Of a stretch of DNA of 53,989 bases, positions 20,373-29,272 are shown piece after piece. The position numbers and the translations under genes are program-made. The stretch comes from Tannerellaceae bacterium (lineage in GTDB: Bacteria > Bacteroidota > Bacteroidia > Bacteroidales > Tannerellaceae), in assembly GCA_021201865.1 (NCBI GenBank), contig JAJQEE010000115.1:1-53989 (forward strand), written 5' to 3'. Within the stretch, counting starts at the first letter, position 1, and every line of letters begins with the position of its first letter. Below the pieces are notes generated by a model that was not told where the DNA came from, did not search any database, and was given only the letters and a program-made list of their open reading frames with translations.

Positions 20373-21887
20373 TTAATACTTGATCTGTTTAAAAGCTTTG
20401 CCTAACATCTCAATTATATCTCCGGACAGCATACTTTCTTCCGAGTGACAGGCAGCAGCCAGATCTCCGGCTGTGCCATGCAGGAATACTCCGGCTACGG
20501 CAGCCGTCTCCGGTTCATATCCCTGGCTAAGCAGTCCCAGAATAATACCTGTCAGTACATCCCCGCTGCCAGCGGTTGCCATGCCCGGATTTCCTGTGGA
20601 ATTGAAAAATACTTTTCCAGTGGGAGTGCAGATTGCTGTATAGGCACCTTTTAGAACGATACAAAGTTTATATTCCTGAGCGAATGACTGCGCTTTCATC
20701 AGTCGCTCGTAACCGGAAGCACTTTCCCCTGCCAGCCTGTCAAACTCTTTCGGATGGGGAGTGAGGATACTTCTCTGGGGAATACGCAATAGCAGGTCTT
20801 TATTTGAGGCTACAATATTCAAGGCATCCGCATCCATCACAACCGGTCGGGTGACGGATTGAAGCAATCGTTCCAAAGCGGCACCCGTTTCCAACCGTTG
20901 GCCGATTCCGGGACCTACTCCGATCGCATCATAGGAAGAAACATCCGGTGAAGAGGTGAAAAACTCCTGATGGCTGTCAAAATTTAACATAGCTCCCGGA
21001 AAAGCAGTCTGGAAAACCACTTCTCCACACTGGGGAACATGGACAGTCAATAGTCCGGCTCCCGTACGCAGACAGGCTTTTGCCGATAAAACAGAAGAAC
21101 CCAGTTTGCCCCGGCTTCCGGCTATTAAAAGCGCATGTCCGAAAGTTCCTTTATGGGCAAATTTAGGTCTGGGCCGGAAAACTAAGTTCATATCCTCTTC
21201 CGTGATCATACTATAAGGAGTAGGTGTATTCCCGACAATGTCAGGATGGAGTCCGATATCCAGCACTTTCCACTCCCCGGTATACTGTGCATTTTCCGGT
21301 AAAAGGAATGCCAGCTTGGGGAAGCCAAAGGTAAGGGTCAGGTCTGCCTGAATAATGGCTTGTGTTTCATTGGTCCGGTTGTCTTCTCCAAAAAGTCCGG
21401 AAGGAACATCAATGGAGACCACAGTAGCCTCTGCCTGGTTAATATAGCTGACTACTCCGGCAAACCCTCCTGTTAAAGGCCGGTTGAGCCCGGAGCCAAA
21501 CAGGCCATCTATCACCACATCATGCTTTCCGAGGGTAGGAGGAATAAAATCTGCCACTACTTCCGTAAATTCAATCCGGTCCATAGCCAGCAGCCGCTGT
21601 TTGTTCGTTTCGCAATCCACGGAAAGATGTCCGGTCGGGTTGAACAGATAGGTCTCTACCCGGTAGGATTCATCTGCCAGTAACCGGGAGATCGCAAGTG
21701 CATCCGCTCCGTTATTTCCCTGTCCGGCAAAAACGACAATGCGGTGCTGTTTAGAGTATCTGCGACAGAATTCATGGAGGAACATAGTCGCAGCCCGTTC
21801 CACTAAATCTATAGAACTGATAGGCTCATGAAGAATGGTATATTGATCCAGTTCTTTTATTTTATCGGTAGAAAATATCTTTATCAT
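20373..21887 (-). CDS. nnr: Bifunctional NAD(P)H-hydrate repair enzyme (epimerase + ADP-dependent dehydratase)
   Basis: Repairs hydrated NADH and NADPH. The N-terminal YjeF_N epimerase domain (about residues 1-215) has VVFAGQGNNGADALAISR and the catalytic-site region DVVIDGLFGSGLNRP. The C-terminal ribokinase-like dehydratase domain (about 225-504) has HKGTFGHALLIAGS, GVGPGIGQ, a DADALNI segment and the GSGDVLTGI nucleotide site. Length (504) is as expected for the fused form. The gene is divergent from hpt. A TACTTTTG box on the minus strand (plus 21920-21927) upstream of the start is a candidate -7 element without a clear -33. Confidence 0.93.
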   Translation of the reverse strand: MIKIFSTDKIKELDQYTILHEPISSIDLVERAATMFLHEFCRRYSKQHRIVVFAGQGNNGADALAISRLLADESYRVETYLFNPTGHLSVDCETNKQRLLAMDRIEFTEVVADFIPPTLGKHDVVIDGLFGSGLNRPLTGGFAGVVSYINQAEATVVSIDVPSGLFGEDNRTNETQAIIQADLTLTFGFPKLAFLLPENAQYTGEWKVLDIGLHPDIVGNTPTPYSMITEEDMNLVFRPRPKFAHKGTFGHALLIAGSRGKLGSSVLSAKACLRTGAGLLTVHVPQCGEVVFQTAFPGAMLNFDSHQEFFTSSPDVSSYDAIGVGPGIGQRLETGAALERLLQSVTRPVVMDADALNIVASNKDLLLRIPQRSILTPHPKEFDRLAGESASGYERLMKAQSFAQEYKLCIVLKGAYTAICTPTGKVFFNSTGNPGMATAGSGDVLTGIILGLLSQGYEPETAAVAGVFLHGTAGDLAAACHSEESMLSGDIIEMLGKAFKQIKY

Positions 21888-22011
21888 CGTTCAAATTATA
21901 AAATTCCTTATTGACTTTACAAAAGTATAACAAAGAGCGAACATGTTTCCCGGGTATTTAAATTTATTTTCACTTAAATAACGATCTGTAAAGGATAGAT
22001 GATATACCCGG

Positions 22012-22042
22012 TTTGCGTGTAGCTGAAAAAGTAGTACCTTTG
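22012..22042 (+). promoter_or_regulatory. Promoter for the hpt-adk-obgE operon
   Basis: TTTG at 22012-22015 and TACCTTTG at 22035-22042 with exactly 19 bases between. This is the best match to the Bacteroidetes consensus in the window. It lies 25 bases upstream of the hpt ATG. Confidence 0.75.
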
Positions 22043-22067
22043 TACACTCTTAATTTAAAACAGAACA

Positions 22068-22607
22068 ATGAACAGGATCCGCTTAAAAGATAAGGAGTTT
22101 GAACTGTTTATCCCGGAAAAGGAGATAAATGACGCGATCGCTAAAATGGCGATTCAGATTAAAGAAGAGGTGGGAAATGAAAATCCTCTTTTTGTAGGAG
22201 TATTAAACGGAGCGTTTATGTTCATTGCGGAATTGATGCGCCATCTGAATGATTCATATGAGTTAACATTTGCCCGTTATTCCTCTTACCGGGGAACCAG
22301 TACGACTGGTGTGGTGAGGGAAATTATCCCGGTTCAGACAGACGTACAGGGCCGTACGGTTATCTTATTAGAGGATATTGTAGACTCCGGTTTAACAATG
22401 CAATATGTGATCAATAAACTGAAAGAGGAAGGTGCGAAAGATGTCCGCCTGGCAACTATGTTATTCAAACCGGACGCATTGAAGTGTGATCTGAAACCGG
22501 ACTATATTGGATTGGAGATCCCGAATGATTTTATTGTAGGATATGGTCTCGACTATGATGAGATGGGACGTTCTTACCGGGATATTTATAAAATAGTTGA
22601 GAATTGA
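22068..22607 (+). CDS. hpt: Hypoxanthine phosphoribosyltransferase
   Basis: Purine salvage enzyme that makes IMP/GMP from hypoxanthine/guanine and PRPP in the cytoplasm. The PRPP-binding motif VILLEDIVDSGLTM is at about residues 102-115. The upstream ARYSSYRGTSTTG flexible loop and C-terminal IPNDFIVGYGLDYDEMGR are typical of class I PRTases of this group. Length 179 is normal. First gene of a purine/GTPase operon followed by adk, obgE, pgeF and a B3/4 protein. The stop codon lies in the left arm of a long hairpin. Confidence 0.93.
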   Translation: MNRIRLKDKEFELFIPEKEINDAIAKMAIQIKEEVGNENPLFVGVLNGAFMFIAELMRHLNDSYELTFARYSSYRGTSTTGVVREIIPVQTDVQGRTVILLEDIVDSGLTMQYVINKLKEEGAKDVRLATMLFKPDALKCDLKPDYIGLEIPNDFIVGYGLDYDEMGRSYRDIYKIVEN

Positions 22608-22647
22608 AAATTGATCATTCATTTCATTTTTAGTTCTCAATTCTCAA
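22597..22647. repeat. AT-rich hairpin between hpt and adk
   Basis: Arms TTGAGAATTGAAAA (22597-22610) and TTCTCAATTCTCAA (22634-22647) pair with one mismatch. The left arm includes the hpt stop codon. It shares the GAATTGAAAA core with the hairpins at 3709-3773 and 35158-35232. Confidence 0.65.
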
Positions 22648-22670
22648 TTAATCTTTAAACTATAATCGTT

Positions 22671-23246
22671 ATGTTGAACATTGTTATTTTTGGTGCTCCC
22701 GGTTCAGGAAAGGGAACACAGAGTGAATTGATCATTAAAGAGTTTGGCCTGGATCATATTTCTACAGGAGATGTGTTGCGTGCAGAGATCAAAGGTGGGA
22801 CAGAACTGGGACGGATCGCCAGTGGCTATATTGAAAAAGGACAATTGGTCCCGGATGAACTGATCATTGATATGCTGGCGAATGTGTTGGATAGCAAAGA
22901 AAACTCAAAAGGGGTGATCTTTGACGGTTTCCCACGTACGATTCCACAGGCAAAAGCGTTGAAAGAAATGTTGAACAAACGTGGAACAGATGTTTCCATT
23001 ATGCTGAACCTGCAGGTAGACGATCAGGAATTGATCAACCGTCTGTTGGAAAGAGGTAAAGTTTCAGGACGTTCGGATGACAACCTGGAAACGATCCAAT
23101 CCAGACTGCAGGTGTACCATAACCAGACAGCTCCTTTAGCTGAATATTATATTCAGGAAGGTAAACATGCTGCGATCAAAGGGATGGGAACGATCGAAGA
23201 TATTTTTGCTTCTATCAAAGAAGCAGTTAACAACGTGAAGGCGTAA
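22671..23246 (+). CDS. adk: Adenylate kinase
   Basis: Cytoplasmic nucleotide kinase interconverting ATP + AMP and 2 ADP. The P-loop GAPGSGKGTQSE is at residues 7-18, the AMP-binding segment DHISTGDVLRAEI follows, then FDGFPRT and the short LID (LLERGKVSGRSDDN). At 191 residues it is the short form with no Zn-binding LID insertion. The P-loop and DGFPRT motifs are intact. It is 63 bp downstream of hpt and 50 bp upstream of obgE. Confidence 0.95.
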   Translation: MLNIVIFGAPGSGKGTQSELIIKEFGLDHISTGDVLRAEIKGGTELGRIASGYIEKGQLVPDELIIDMLANVLDSKENSKGVIFDGFPRTIPQAKALKEMLNKRGTDVSIMLNLQVDDQELINRLLERGKVSGRSDDNLETIQSRLQVYHNQTAPLAEYYIQEGKHAAIKGMGTIEDIFASIKEAVNNVKA

Positions 23247-23296
23247 GCAAACGGAATACATCTCCTTTGGTTACTGATTTCAAAAATAAATAAACA

Positions 23297-24445
23297 ATGG
23301 CTGAATCGAATTTTGTAGACTATGTGAAAATTTATACCCGTTCCGGGAAAGGTGGACGAGGCTCCAGCCATTTCCGCCGGGAAAAATACATTCCCAAAGG
23401 GGGACCGGACGGAGGAAACGGAGGAAGAGGAGGCCATGTTTATCTCCGGGGCAACCGGAATTACTGGACCTTGCTCCATTTGAAGTTTGAACGGCATATC
23501 ATGGCCACCCACGGGATGGGAGGAAGTGCCAAACGCAGCACCGGTAAAGATGGAGAAGACAGGATTATTGATGTCCCTTGTGGAACAGTGGTCTTTGATG
23601 CTGAAACCGGAGAATTCCTGTGTGATGTAACGGAAGATGGCCAGATGGTCAGACTGCTGAAAGGTGGCCGCGGCGGATTGGGTAATTGGAACTTTAAGAC
23701 AGCAACCAATCAGGCGCCCCGTTATGCACAGCCGGGAGAACCTTATGAAGAAAAAACCGTTATTCTGCAACTGAAATTGTTGGCAGATGTCGGGTTAGTC
23801 GGTTTCCCGAATGCAGGGAAATCGACTCTACTGTCTGTGGTTTCAGCGGCAAAACCCAAAATTGCCAATTATCCGTTCACGACCTTAGAACCCAATCTGG
23901 GTATTGTAAGTTACCGGGATAACCGTTCTTTTGTGATGGCTGATATTCCGGGTATTATAGAAGGGGCCAGTGATGGAAAAGGGTTGGGACTACGGTTCTT
24001 ACGTCATATTGAACGTAACTCCCTACTCCTTTTTATGGTGCCTGCGGATGCTGATGATATTAAGAAGGAGTACGAGATCCTGAATAATGAATTAGTGAAA
24101 TATAATCCGGACCTGGCAGGAAAGAACCGGGTGCTGGCTATCACTAAAAGTGATATGCTGGATGAAGAATTGATGGAGGCCTTAGCAGAAGATCTGCCGG
24201 AAGGAGTGCCTTACGTTTTTATTTCTTCTATAGCCAATATCGGGATTACAGAGTTAAAAGACCTGTTATGGAAAGAACTCAACCGGGAGACTTTCCATGA
24301 AGTCGAACAGATCGTGCATAAAAATCTGGATGTAAGTACACTCGCTCAATATGATGATGAGGATTTCATTATTCCATTAGATGAGGACGAGGAGGATTAT
24401 GACGAAGATTATGTGGACTACGAATGGGACGATGAGGAAGATTAA
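23297..24445 (+). CDS. obgE: GTPase ObgE/CgtA
   Basis: Essential ribosome-associated GTPase in 50S maturation and stress control. Residues 1-158 form the glycine-rich Obg fold ([20 protein letters not shown]). The G domain follows with G1 [10 protein letters not shown]3 DIPGIIEGA and G4 TKSD. The C-terminal 40 residues are strongly acidic ([10 protein letters not shown]...), as in many Obg proteins. Length 382 is normal for Bacteroidetes. It ends 19 bp before pgeF, which fits an operon. Confidence 0.95.
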   Translation: MAESNFVDYVKIYTRSGKGGRGSSHFRREKYIPKGGPDGGNGGRGGHVYLRGNRNYWTLLHLKFERHIMATHGMGGSAKRSTGKDGEDRIIDVPCGTVVFDAETGEFLCDVTEDGQMVRLLKGGRGGLGNWNFKTATNQAPRYAQPGEPYEEKTVILQLKLLADVGLVGFPNAGKSTLLSVVSAAKPKIANYPFTTLEPNLGIVSYRDNRSFVMADIPGIIEGASDGKGLGLRFLRHIERNSLLLFMVPADADDIKKEYEILNNELVKYNPDLAGKNRVLAITKSDMLDEELMEALAEDLPEGVPYVFISSIANIGITELKDLLWKELNRETFHEVEQIVHKNLDVSTLAQYDDEDFIIPLDEDEEDYDEDYVDYEWDDEED

Positions 24446-24464
24446 AACACAGAATCAAATAGAA

Positions 24465-25254
24465 ATGTTGCAATTCCCTGGGTTAAACCAGGATTGCAAC
24501 ATTTTTCATTTGATTACTACCCGTCAGGGAGGAGTAAGCCAGGGGAACTATGCGACTATGAATCCGGCTGTTCATGTAGACGATGACCCGGAAGCGGTTC
24601 GGAAAAACAGGGAGCTTCTTTGCGAAGCGTTGGCTATTCCTGAGGATCATTTGGTTACTCCTACGCAGGTACATGAAGATCAGATCAGGATTGTTTCCGG
24701 AGACTATCTGGAATTCACCCCCCCCCGGGATGAGAAAGGACTATCTGGCCGGGGTAGATGCGCTGATCACGAATATGCCAAAGATTTGTATGGGAGTCTC
24801 TACCGCAGATTGTGTACCCATCTTATTATGGGATCCTCAGAATAAAGTAGCGGCTGCCGCACATGCCGGCTGGCGTGGAACCGTGAAGCAGATTGGAGTT
24901 AAAACAGTTCACCGGATGGTGGAGCTTTTTGGCTGTCATCCTGGACATATACGGGCCGCCATTGGCCCTTGTATCGGTGAAAAGGCTTTTGAAGTCGGAG
25001 ATGAGGTGGTGAAGGCTTTTGAGGAAATAGGCTATTCCTTACAGGAAATGGGTTCCCGGAATCCGGAAACCGGAAAGGCTCATATTGATTTGCAGAAAGC
25101 GAATCAACTTCAATTACAGGGGATAGGAATATTACCGCAACATATCGAAGTGGCCGGTATGTGTACCTGGGAAAATCAGGAAGAACTATTCTCTGCCCGT
25201 AGGCTAGGCATTCAGAGCGGACGTATACTCTCTGCTATTATGATTAAAAAATAA
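24465..25254 (+). pseudogene. pgeF: Purine nucleoside phosphorylase/laccase-domain protein (YfiH/PgeF family), frameshifted
   Basis: Cytoplasmic zinc enzyme of the YfiH (formerly polyphenol oxidase) family, reported to act on purine nucleosides and also implicated in peptidoglycan editing. The first part (from ATG 24465) has HLITTRQGGVSQGNYATMN; the second has CMGVSTADCVPILLWDP, AAAHAGWRGTV and AIGPCIGEKAFEV, carrying the Cys and His metal ligands. The frames meet at the 9-C run 24718-24726. With eight C the protein reads EFTPPGMRKDYLAG and is complete. This is the only break in the conserved hpt-adk-obgE operon, and the next gene follows at 8 bp. Confidence 0.82.
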
Positions 25255-25261
25255 ACGTTTT

Positions 25262-25954
25262 ATGGTACAGATCACTATTTCAGAGAAAATCACACAGGCT
25301 TGTCCGGATGTTCATATTCTGGCAATCACCTGCAACATCCACAATACCCCCTCAGATCCCCAACTGTGGGAAGAGATCACACAGGCGGAACAGGAGTTCA
25401 GAAAGCAGTATCAACTGAGCGATATTAACAAAATACCAGCCATACAAGCTACCCGCCAGGCATATAAACGCCTGGGGAAAGATCCTAACCGTTACCGCCC
25501 CTCTTCGGAAGCACTTTGCCGCAGGATACTCCGGGAACTTCCTTTATACCGGATTGATACATTAGTCGATCTCGTGAATCTCATCTCTATAAAGAGTGGA
25601 TATTCAATCGGAGCGTTTGACCGGGATAAAATAGAAGGTGACCAGATCATATTAGGAGTGGGGGAAGCCGGAGAGCTCTACCGGGGCATAGGCCGGGGAG
25701 AATTGAACATTGAAGGACTTCCCGTCTACCGGGACCGGATAGGAGGGATCGGTACCCCAACCAGTGACGAAGAACGGACAAAAATTGAGATTTCTACAGA
25801 AAGGTTGTTAATGATTATCAATGGCTATTCAGGTTTGCCGGGATTGGAAGAAACAGGAAGATGGACAGCTCAACTTTTAAGAAGATATGTTTCAGCAGAT
25901 AATCTGGAAGGATTTATTATTTCCGGCGTTGATCAAATGAAAATAAGTCTCTAA
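25262..25954 (+). CDS. B3/B4 tRNA-binding-domain protein (PheRS beta-like)
   Basis: A stand-alone B3/B4 domain like the editing and tRNA-binding module of phenylalanyl-tRNA synthetase beta. Features include KIPAIQATRQAYKRLGKDPNRYRPSSEALCRR, the VDLVNLISIKSGYSIGAFDRDKI segment and the GIGRGELNIEGLPVYRD loop. Length 230 is normal. Such proteins are thought to act in trans on mis-acylated tRNA or free amino acids, but the role is not settled. Starts 8 bp after pgeF, so it is the last gene of the operon. Confidence 0.85.
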   Translation: MVQITISEKITQACPDVHILAITCNIHNTPSDPQLWEEITQAEQEFRKQYQLSDINKIPAIQATRQAYKRLGKDPNRYRPSSEALCRRILRELPLYRIDTLVDLVNLISIKSGYSIGAFDRDKIEGDQIILGVGEAGELYRGIGRGELNIEGLPVYRDRIGGIGTPTSDEERTKIEISTERLLMIINGYSGLPGLEETGRWTAQLLRRYVSADNLEGFIISGVDQMKISL

Positions 25955-26018
25955 AAAAGTTAATTGGATCTATAAAACAGGTTAATTGCCATTTTTCTGC
26001 TAAAAAAACATATAATTT

Positions 26019-26048
26019 TTTGTATTAATAGATTAATATATAAATTTG
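26019..26048 (+). promoter_or_regulatory. Promoter for the small wHTH gene
   Basis: TTTG at 26019-26022 and TAAATTTG at 26041-26048 with an 18-base spacer, 26 bases before the ATG. Good match to the Bacteroidetes consensus. Confidence 0.6.
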
Positions 26049-26074
26049 CTCCCGATAACAAAATAAATCAAAAA

Positions 26075-26275
26075 ATGATTGAATTAATTGGAACTAACGC
26101 CGGCCTTGTATGGAATGCATTAAATGAAGGCGGTACATTGAGTGTTAAGGCAATTAAGAAAGCAACAAAGATCAAAGCAGACAAAGATTTATACGCTGCT
26201 TTTGGCTGGTTAGCCAAAGAAGGAAAATTAGCTTTCGAAGAGATTGATGGAGAAATCAACGTTTCGCTTATCTAA
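26075..26275 (+). CDS. Small winged helix-turn-helix protein (DUF2582-like)
   Basis: A 66-residue single-domain protein predicted to be a winged helix. It opens with NAGLVWNALNEGG, then the VKAIKKATKIKADKDLYAAFGWLAKEGKL helix-turn-helix and a short beta hairpin wing (LAFEEIDGEINVSLI). It matches the small Bacteroidetes wHTH family (PF10771-like). It may bind DNA, or protein via the winged fold; no target is evident. Monocistronic, with its own promoter and terminator. Confidence 0.85.
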   Translation: MIELIGTNAGLVWNALNEGGTLSVKAIKKATKIKADKDLYAAFGWLAKEGKLAFEEIDGEINVSLI

Positions 26276-26303
26276 CAAGTTTAAACGATTGAAAGAAATG
26301 AGG

Positions 26304-26333
26304 GGCTGTTCGAGGAATTGGACGGCCTTTTTT
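26304..26333 (+). terminator. Terminator after the wHTH gene
   Basis: Stem GGCTGTTC (26304-26311) with GGACGGCC (26320-26327), including G-T pairs, followed by a T run. Confidence 0.65.
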
Positions 26334-26372
26334 GTGTTCAAACCTATTATAACAAAATAAATTCCCCGACAG

Positions 26373-26403
26373 TTGTTAAATTCGAATCAATAAATTACTT
26401 TTG
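26373..26403 (+). promoter_or_regulatory. Promoter for the coiled-coil/zapA unit
   Basis: TTG at 26373-26375 and TACTTTTG at 26396-26403 with a 20-base spacer. The overlap with an upstream in-frame TTG at 26401 argues that translation starts at the ATG 26422 instead. Confidence 0.55.
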
Positions 26404-26421
26404 TGTAGAATTTGGTGGGAA

Positions 26422-26715
26422 ATGACCGAAGATGATAAGAGATTGTTAGCTGTATTTGAAATGCAGGTTCGTTATTTAATGGCCTTGTGTGATAAACAAG
26501 AACAGAAGATTAATGAACTAAAACAGCGTTTGGCTGTAAAAGATACGGAAGCACAGCAGTCATCGGAAGTAATCCGGGAATTAAAGACCAAATATGACAA
26601 TCTGCTCACAGCTCGTATTGTATCAGTCAATGAGGAAGATGCGAAAGATGCGAAAAAGCGTTTGTCAAAATTAGTGCGGGAGGTAGATAAGTGCATTGCA
26701 CTATTAAACGAATAG
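26422..26715 (+). CDS. Short coiled-coil protein upstream of zapA (ZapB-like position)
   Basis: A 97-residue, highly charged protein with an almost continuous coiled coil (from about residue 15: QVRYLMALCDKQEQKINELKQRL, then heptads to the C-terminus). No enzymatic motif. It lies immediately before zapA, 5 bp apart, so it probably works with ZapA at the division septum, possibly as a ZapB-like bundling partner. That role is inferred from position and shape only. Start chosen at ATG 26422 because the upstream TTG lies inside the -7 promoter box. Confidence 0.75.
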   Translation: MTEDDKRLLAVFEMQVRYLMALCDKQEQKINELKQRLAVKDTEAQQSSEVIRELKTKYDNLLTARIVSVNEEDAKDAKKRLSKLVREVDKCIALLNE

Positions 26716-26720
26716 AAGCG

Positions 26721-27020
26721 ATGGACGATAATAAATTTCTTATACATTTGGAAATAGCTGATAAAAGCTATGGCCTTTGGATCAGGCGGGAAGACGAAGA
26801 GCTGGCTCGGAAAGCAGCGAAGCAGATACGGGATAAAATGCGTCAGTATCAGCAAAATTTTTCTCAATCGCATGTGGATGTAAAAGATTTATTAGCAATG
26901 GTAGCCTTTCAGTTGTCAATGAATAACCTGCAACTGGAGGATAAAAATGATACTACACCCTTTACGGAAAAGATCATACAACTGAACGAAGAGTTGGAAT
27001 CATACCTGAAGGACAAATAG
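26721..27020 (+). CDS. zapA: Cell division protein ZapA
   Basis: FtsZ-ring stabilising protein of 99 residues. It contains the ZapA core HLEIADKSYGLWIRREDEELARKAAKQI followed by a C-terminal helix (VDVKDLLAMVAFQLSMNNLQ) that forms the dimer and tetramer coiled coil. Start set at ATG 26721; an in-frame upstream ATG (26691) lies inside the preceding gene. Co-transcribed with the coiled-coil gene. A hairpin with a T run follows. Confidence 0.85.
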   Translation: MDDNKFLIHLEIADKSYGLWIRREDEELARKAAKQIRDKMRQYQQNFSQSHVDVKDLLAMVAFQLSMNNLQLEDKNDTTPFTEKIIQLNEELESYLKDK

Positions 27021-27046
27021 TTTTATTAAAATAAATAAGTGATATT

Positions 27047-27094
27047 TACCGCACTACTTTGCACAGGAACCCTTGTGTTTAGTGGTGTTTTTTT
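27047..27094 (+). terminator. Hairpin with T run between zapA and rny
   Basis: Two stacked stems: outer CACTA/TAGTG and inner CACAGG/CCTTGTG, followed by T7 at 27088-27094. Most simply the zapA terminator. The loop side contains TACTTTGC, a near match to a -7 box, so an rny promoter may overlap it. Confidence 0.55.
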
Positions 27095-27124
27095 GTATAT
27101 AAACAGAGATAAATTATTAGTAAA

Positions 27125-28660
27125 ATGGAAATGTATATAATTATATCATTGGTAGCTATTCTGTTGGGTAGCTTGCTTACATGGCTGTGTATGCGTTTTC
27201 TTTTCAAATCGAAGTATGAAGCATTACTGAGAGAGGCGGAGAAGGAAGCGGAAGTGATTAAAAAGAATAAATTGCTGGAAGTGAAGGAGAAATTCCTCCA
27301 CCTGAAAGCTGACCTGGAGAAACAGGTCTCCGTCCGTAACTCTAAAATTCAATCGATCGAAACTAAACTGAAACAAAAAGAACTTACCATAAACCAGAAA
27401 CAGGATGAACTGCAACGTAAAACCGCAGAGACGGAGGTAGTGAAAGAGAATCTGAATTCTCAACTGGAACTGGTAGAAAAGAAAAAACAGGATCTGGATA
27501 AGATGCACCGGAAGCAGGTGGAGCAACTCGAAGCGCTGTCTGGTCTTTCTGCCGAAGAGGCAAAAGAACGTCTGATCGAATCCCTGAAAGAAGAAGCGAA
27601 GTCAGAAGCAACCTCTTATATTAATGAAATTGTGGAAGAGGCTAAAATGGCTGCGAATAAAGAGGCGAAGAAGATTGTTATCCAGTCTATTCAACGGGTA
27701 GCCACTGAGACTGCTATAGAAAATTCTATTACTGTATTTCATATTGAATCTGATGAGATCAAAGGTCGGATCATCGGACGTGAAGGACGTAACATCCGTG
27801 CTTTGGAAGCGGCCACAGGAATTGAGATCGTGGTGGATGATACTCCGGAAGCGATCGTATTGTCTGGCTTTGATCCGGTACGTCGTGAAGTGGCCCGTTT
27901 AGCGTTGCACCAACTGGTACAGGATGGACGTATTCATCCGGCCCGTATCGAAGAGGTGGTTACGAAAGTAAGAAAGCAGGTAGAAGAAGAAGTGGTTGAA
28001 ACCGGTAAACGGACTGTGATCGATTTAGGTATCCATGGATTACATCCGGAACTGATCCGTATGATCGGTAAGATGAAATACCGTTCTTCTTATGGACAGA
28101 ACCTGTTGCAACATGCCCGTGAAACAGCGAACTTATGTGCTGTGATGGCTTCAGAGTTAGGCTTGAACCCTAAGAAAGCAAAACGTGCGGGTTTATTACA
28201 CGATATAGGTAAAGTTCCTGATGATGAGCCGGAATTGCCACACGCTATTTTAGGAATGAAGCTCTGTGAAAAGTACAAAGAGAAACCGGATATTTGCAAT
28301 GCCGTAGGTGCTCACCACGATGAAACAGAAATGCAAACCTTGTTAGCTCCTATCGTTCAGGTATGTGATGCGATCTCAGGAGCCCGTCCGGGAGCCCGTC
28401 GTGAGATTGTGGAAGCCTATATTAAACGTTTGAATGATCTGGAACAATTAGCACTGGCTTATCCGGGAGTCGTGAAAACATATGCTATTCAGGCCGGACG
28501 TGAATTACGTGTCATTGTTGGAGCAGACAAGATTGACGATAAAGATACGGAAAGCCTGTCCAATGAGATCGCTAAAAAGATCCAGGATGAAATGACCTAT
28601 CCGGGACAGGTGAAAATCACAGTGATCCGTGAAACCCGTGCCGTAAGCTACGCAAAATAA
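27125..28660 (+). CDS. rny: Ribonuclease Y
   Basis: Membrane-anchored endoribonuclease that initiates mRNA decay. N-terminal transmembrane helix (residues about 4-24), then a long coiled coil to about residue 190. KH domain with [30 protein letters not shown], then the HD domain with the metal motif LLHDIGKV and HHDETE. The 511-residue length is standard. No frame defects, despite A-rich coiled-coil sequence. It ends at a strong terminator. Confidence 0.95.
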   Translation: MEMYIIISLVAILLGSLLTWLCMRFLFKSKYEALLREAEKEAEVIKKNKLLEVKEKFLHLKADLEKQVSVRNSKIQSIETKLKQKELTINQKQDELQRKTAETEVVKENLNSQLELVEKKKQDLDKMHRKQVEQLEALSGLSAEEAKERLIESLKEEAKSEATSYINEIVEEAKMAANKEAKKIVIQSIQRVATETAIENSITVFHIESDEIKGRIIGREGRNIRALEAATGIEIVVDDTPEAIVLSGFDPVRREVARLALHQLVQDGRIHPARIEEVVTKVRKQVEEEVVETGKRTVIDLGIHGLHPELIRMIGKMKYRSSYGQNLLQHARETANLCAVMASELGLNPKKAKRAGLLHDIGKVPDDEPELPHAILGMKLCEKYKEKPDICNAVGAHHDETEMQTLLAPIVQVCDAISGARPGARREIVEAYIKRLNDLEQLALAYPGVVKTYAIQAGRELRVIVGADKIDDKDTESLSNEIAKKIQDEMTYPGQVKITVIRETRAVSYAK

Positions 28661-28688
28661 AGGAAGATTCTTTAAAAGAAAATAGATT

Positions 28689-28724
28689 AAAGGTGGCCGG
28701 AAGTAAAACTCCGGCCACCTTTTT
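28689..28724 (+). terminator. Strong terminator after rny
   Basis: A perfect stem AAAGGTGGCCGGA / TCCGGCCACCTTT with an 8-base loop and a T run. One of the clearest intrinsic terminators in the window. Confidence 0.9.
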
Positions 28725-28928
28725 ATTTGTTAGCCGGGAACGGAAATGCTTTATTTACAATCCATAGAACCGGACTTCCTAATATTTTAACACTCTTCTC
28801 CTAATTATTATTTTGTGTTTTACTATTCACTTTCCTTATAGAAACTATTCAGATGCCGGGTTCTTATTAGTGCATGGTGTCTTATCCGGAAAAAAGTTTA
28901 CAGTTATAAAAAAGAGAAACTGTAAAAA

Positions 28929-29272
28929 ATGCGACAAAAAACGGCCTAACGGATTCGATCCGTTTATCGATCATCGAGGAACATTTATCGGGAGCGAGTA
29001 AAAATTCCCTTGCCCGTAAATATAACCTTCATAGTGGTAAGGTGATTCGCCATTGGATGCGTACCTTTGGTATAGAAACCCCTCTAAGCGTAGTGCCCAT
29101 GAGTAAAAAAGAAGAAAATGAAGAGATCCTTCGTTTAAGGCAGGAACTCAAAGAGACCAAAACCAGATTGGCATATGAAAGGATGCGTGCCGATGCGTAT
29201 GATAAGATGATCACTCTGGCAGAGAAAGAATTTCAGATTCCAGTGAGAAAAAAATCTGGCACCAAACCGTAA
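28929..29272 (+). pseudogene. IS3-family transposase OrfA (helix-turn-helix), frameshifted near its start
   Basis: DNA-binding part of the transposase. From ATG 28929 the protein should read MRQKNGLTDSIRLSIIEEHL and continue SKNSLARKYNLHSGKVIRHWMRTFG, a helix-turn-helix typical of OrfA, then a Leu-rich coiled coil (EEILRLRQELKETKTRLAYERMR). As written, the 6-A run at 28936-28941 throws the frame to an early stop; seven A restores it. It ends at 29272 just after an A7 run (29248-29254), where a -1 slip would fuse it to OrfB. Confidence 0.72.

Noticed and set aside
22597-22647. Classical intrinsic terminator between hpt and adk
   Set aside because: There is no T tail on either strand, the genes are likely co-transcribed, and the sequence matches the dispersed hairpin family better.
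27021-27124. 6S-like RNA between zapA and rny
   Set aside because: Only 104 bases are available and the structure looks like a terminator; no long open-bubble helix was seen.
28813-29001. 62-residue ORF upstream of the IS transposase
   Set aside because: It spans the IS left end and the OrfA start in a different frame and has no recognisable features.
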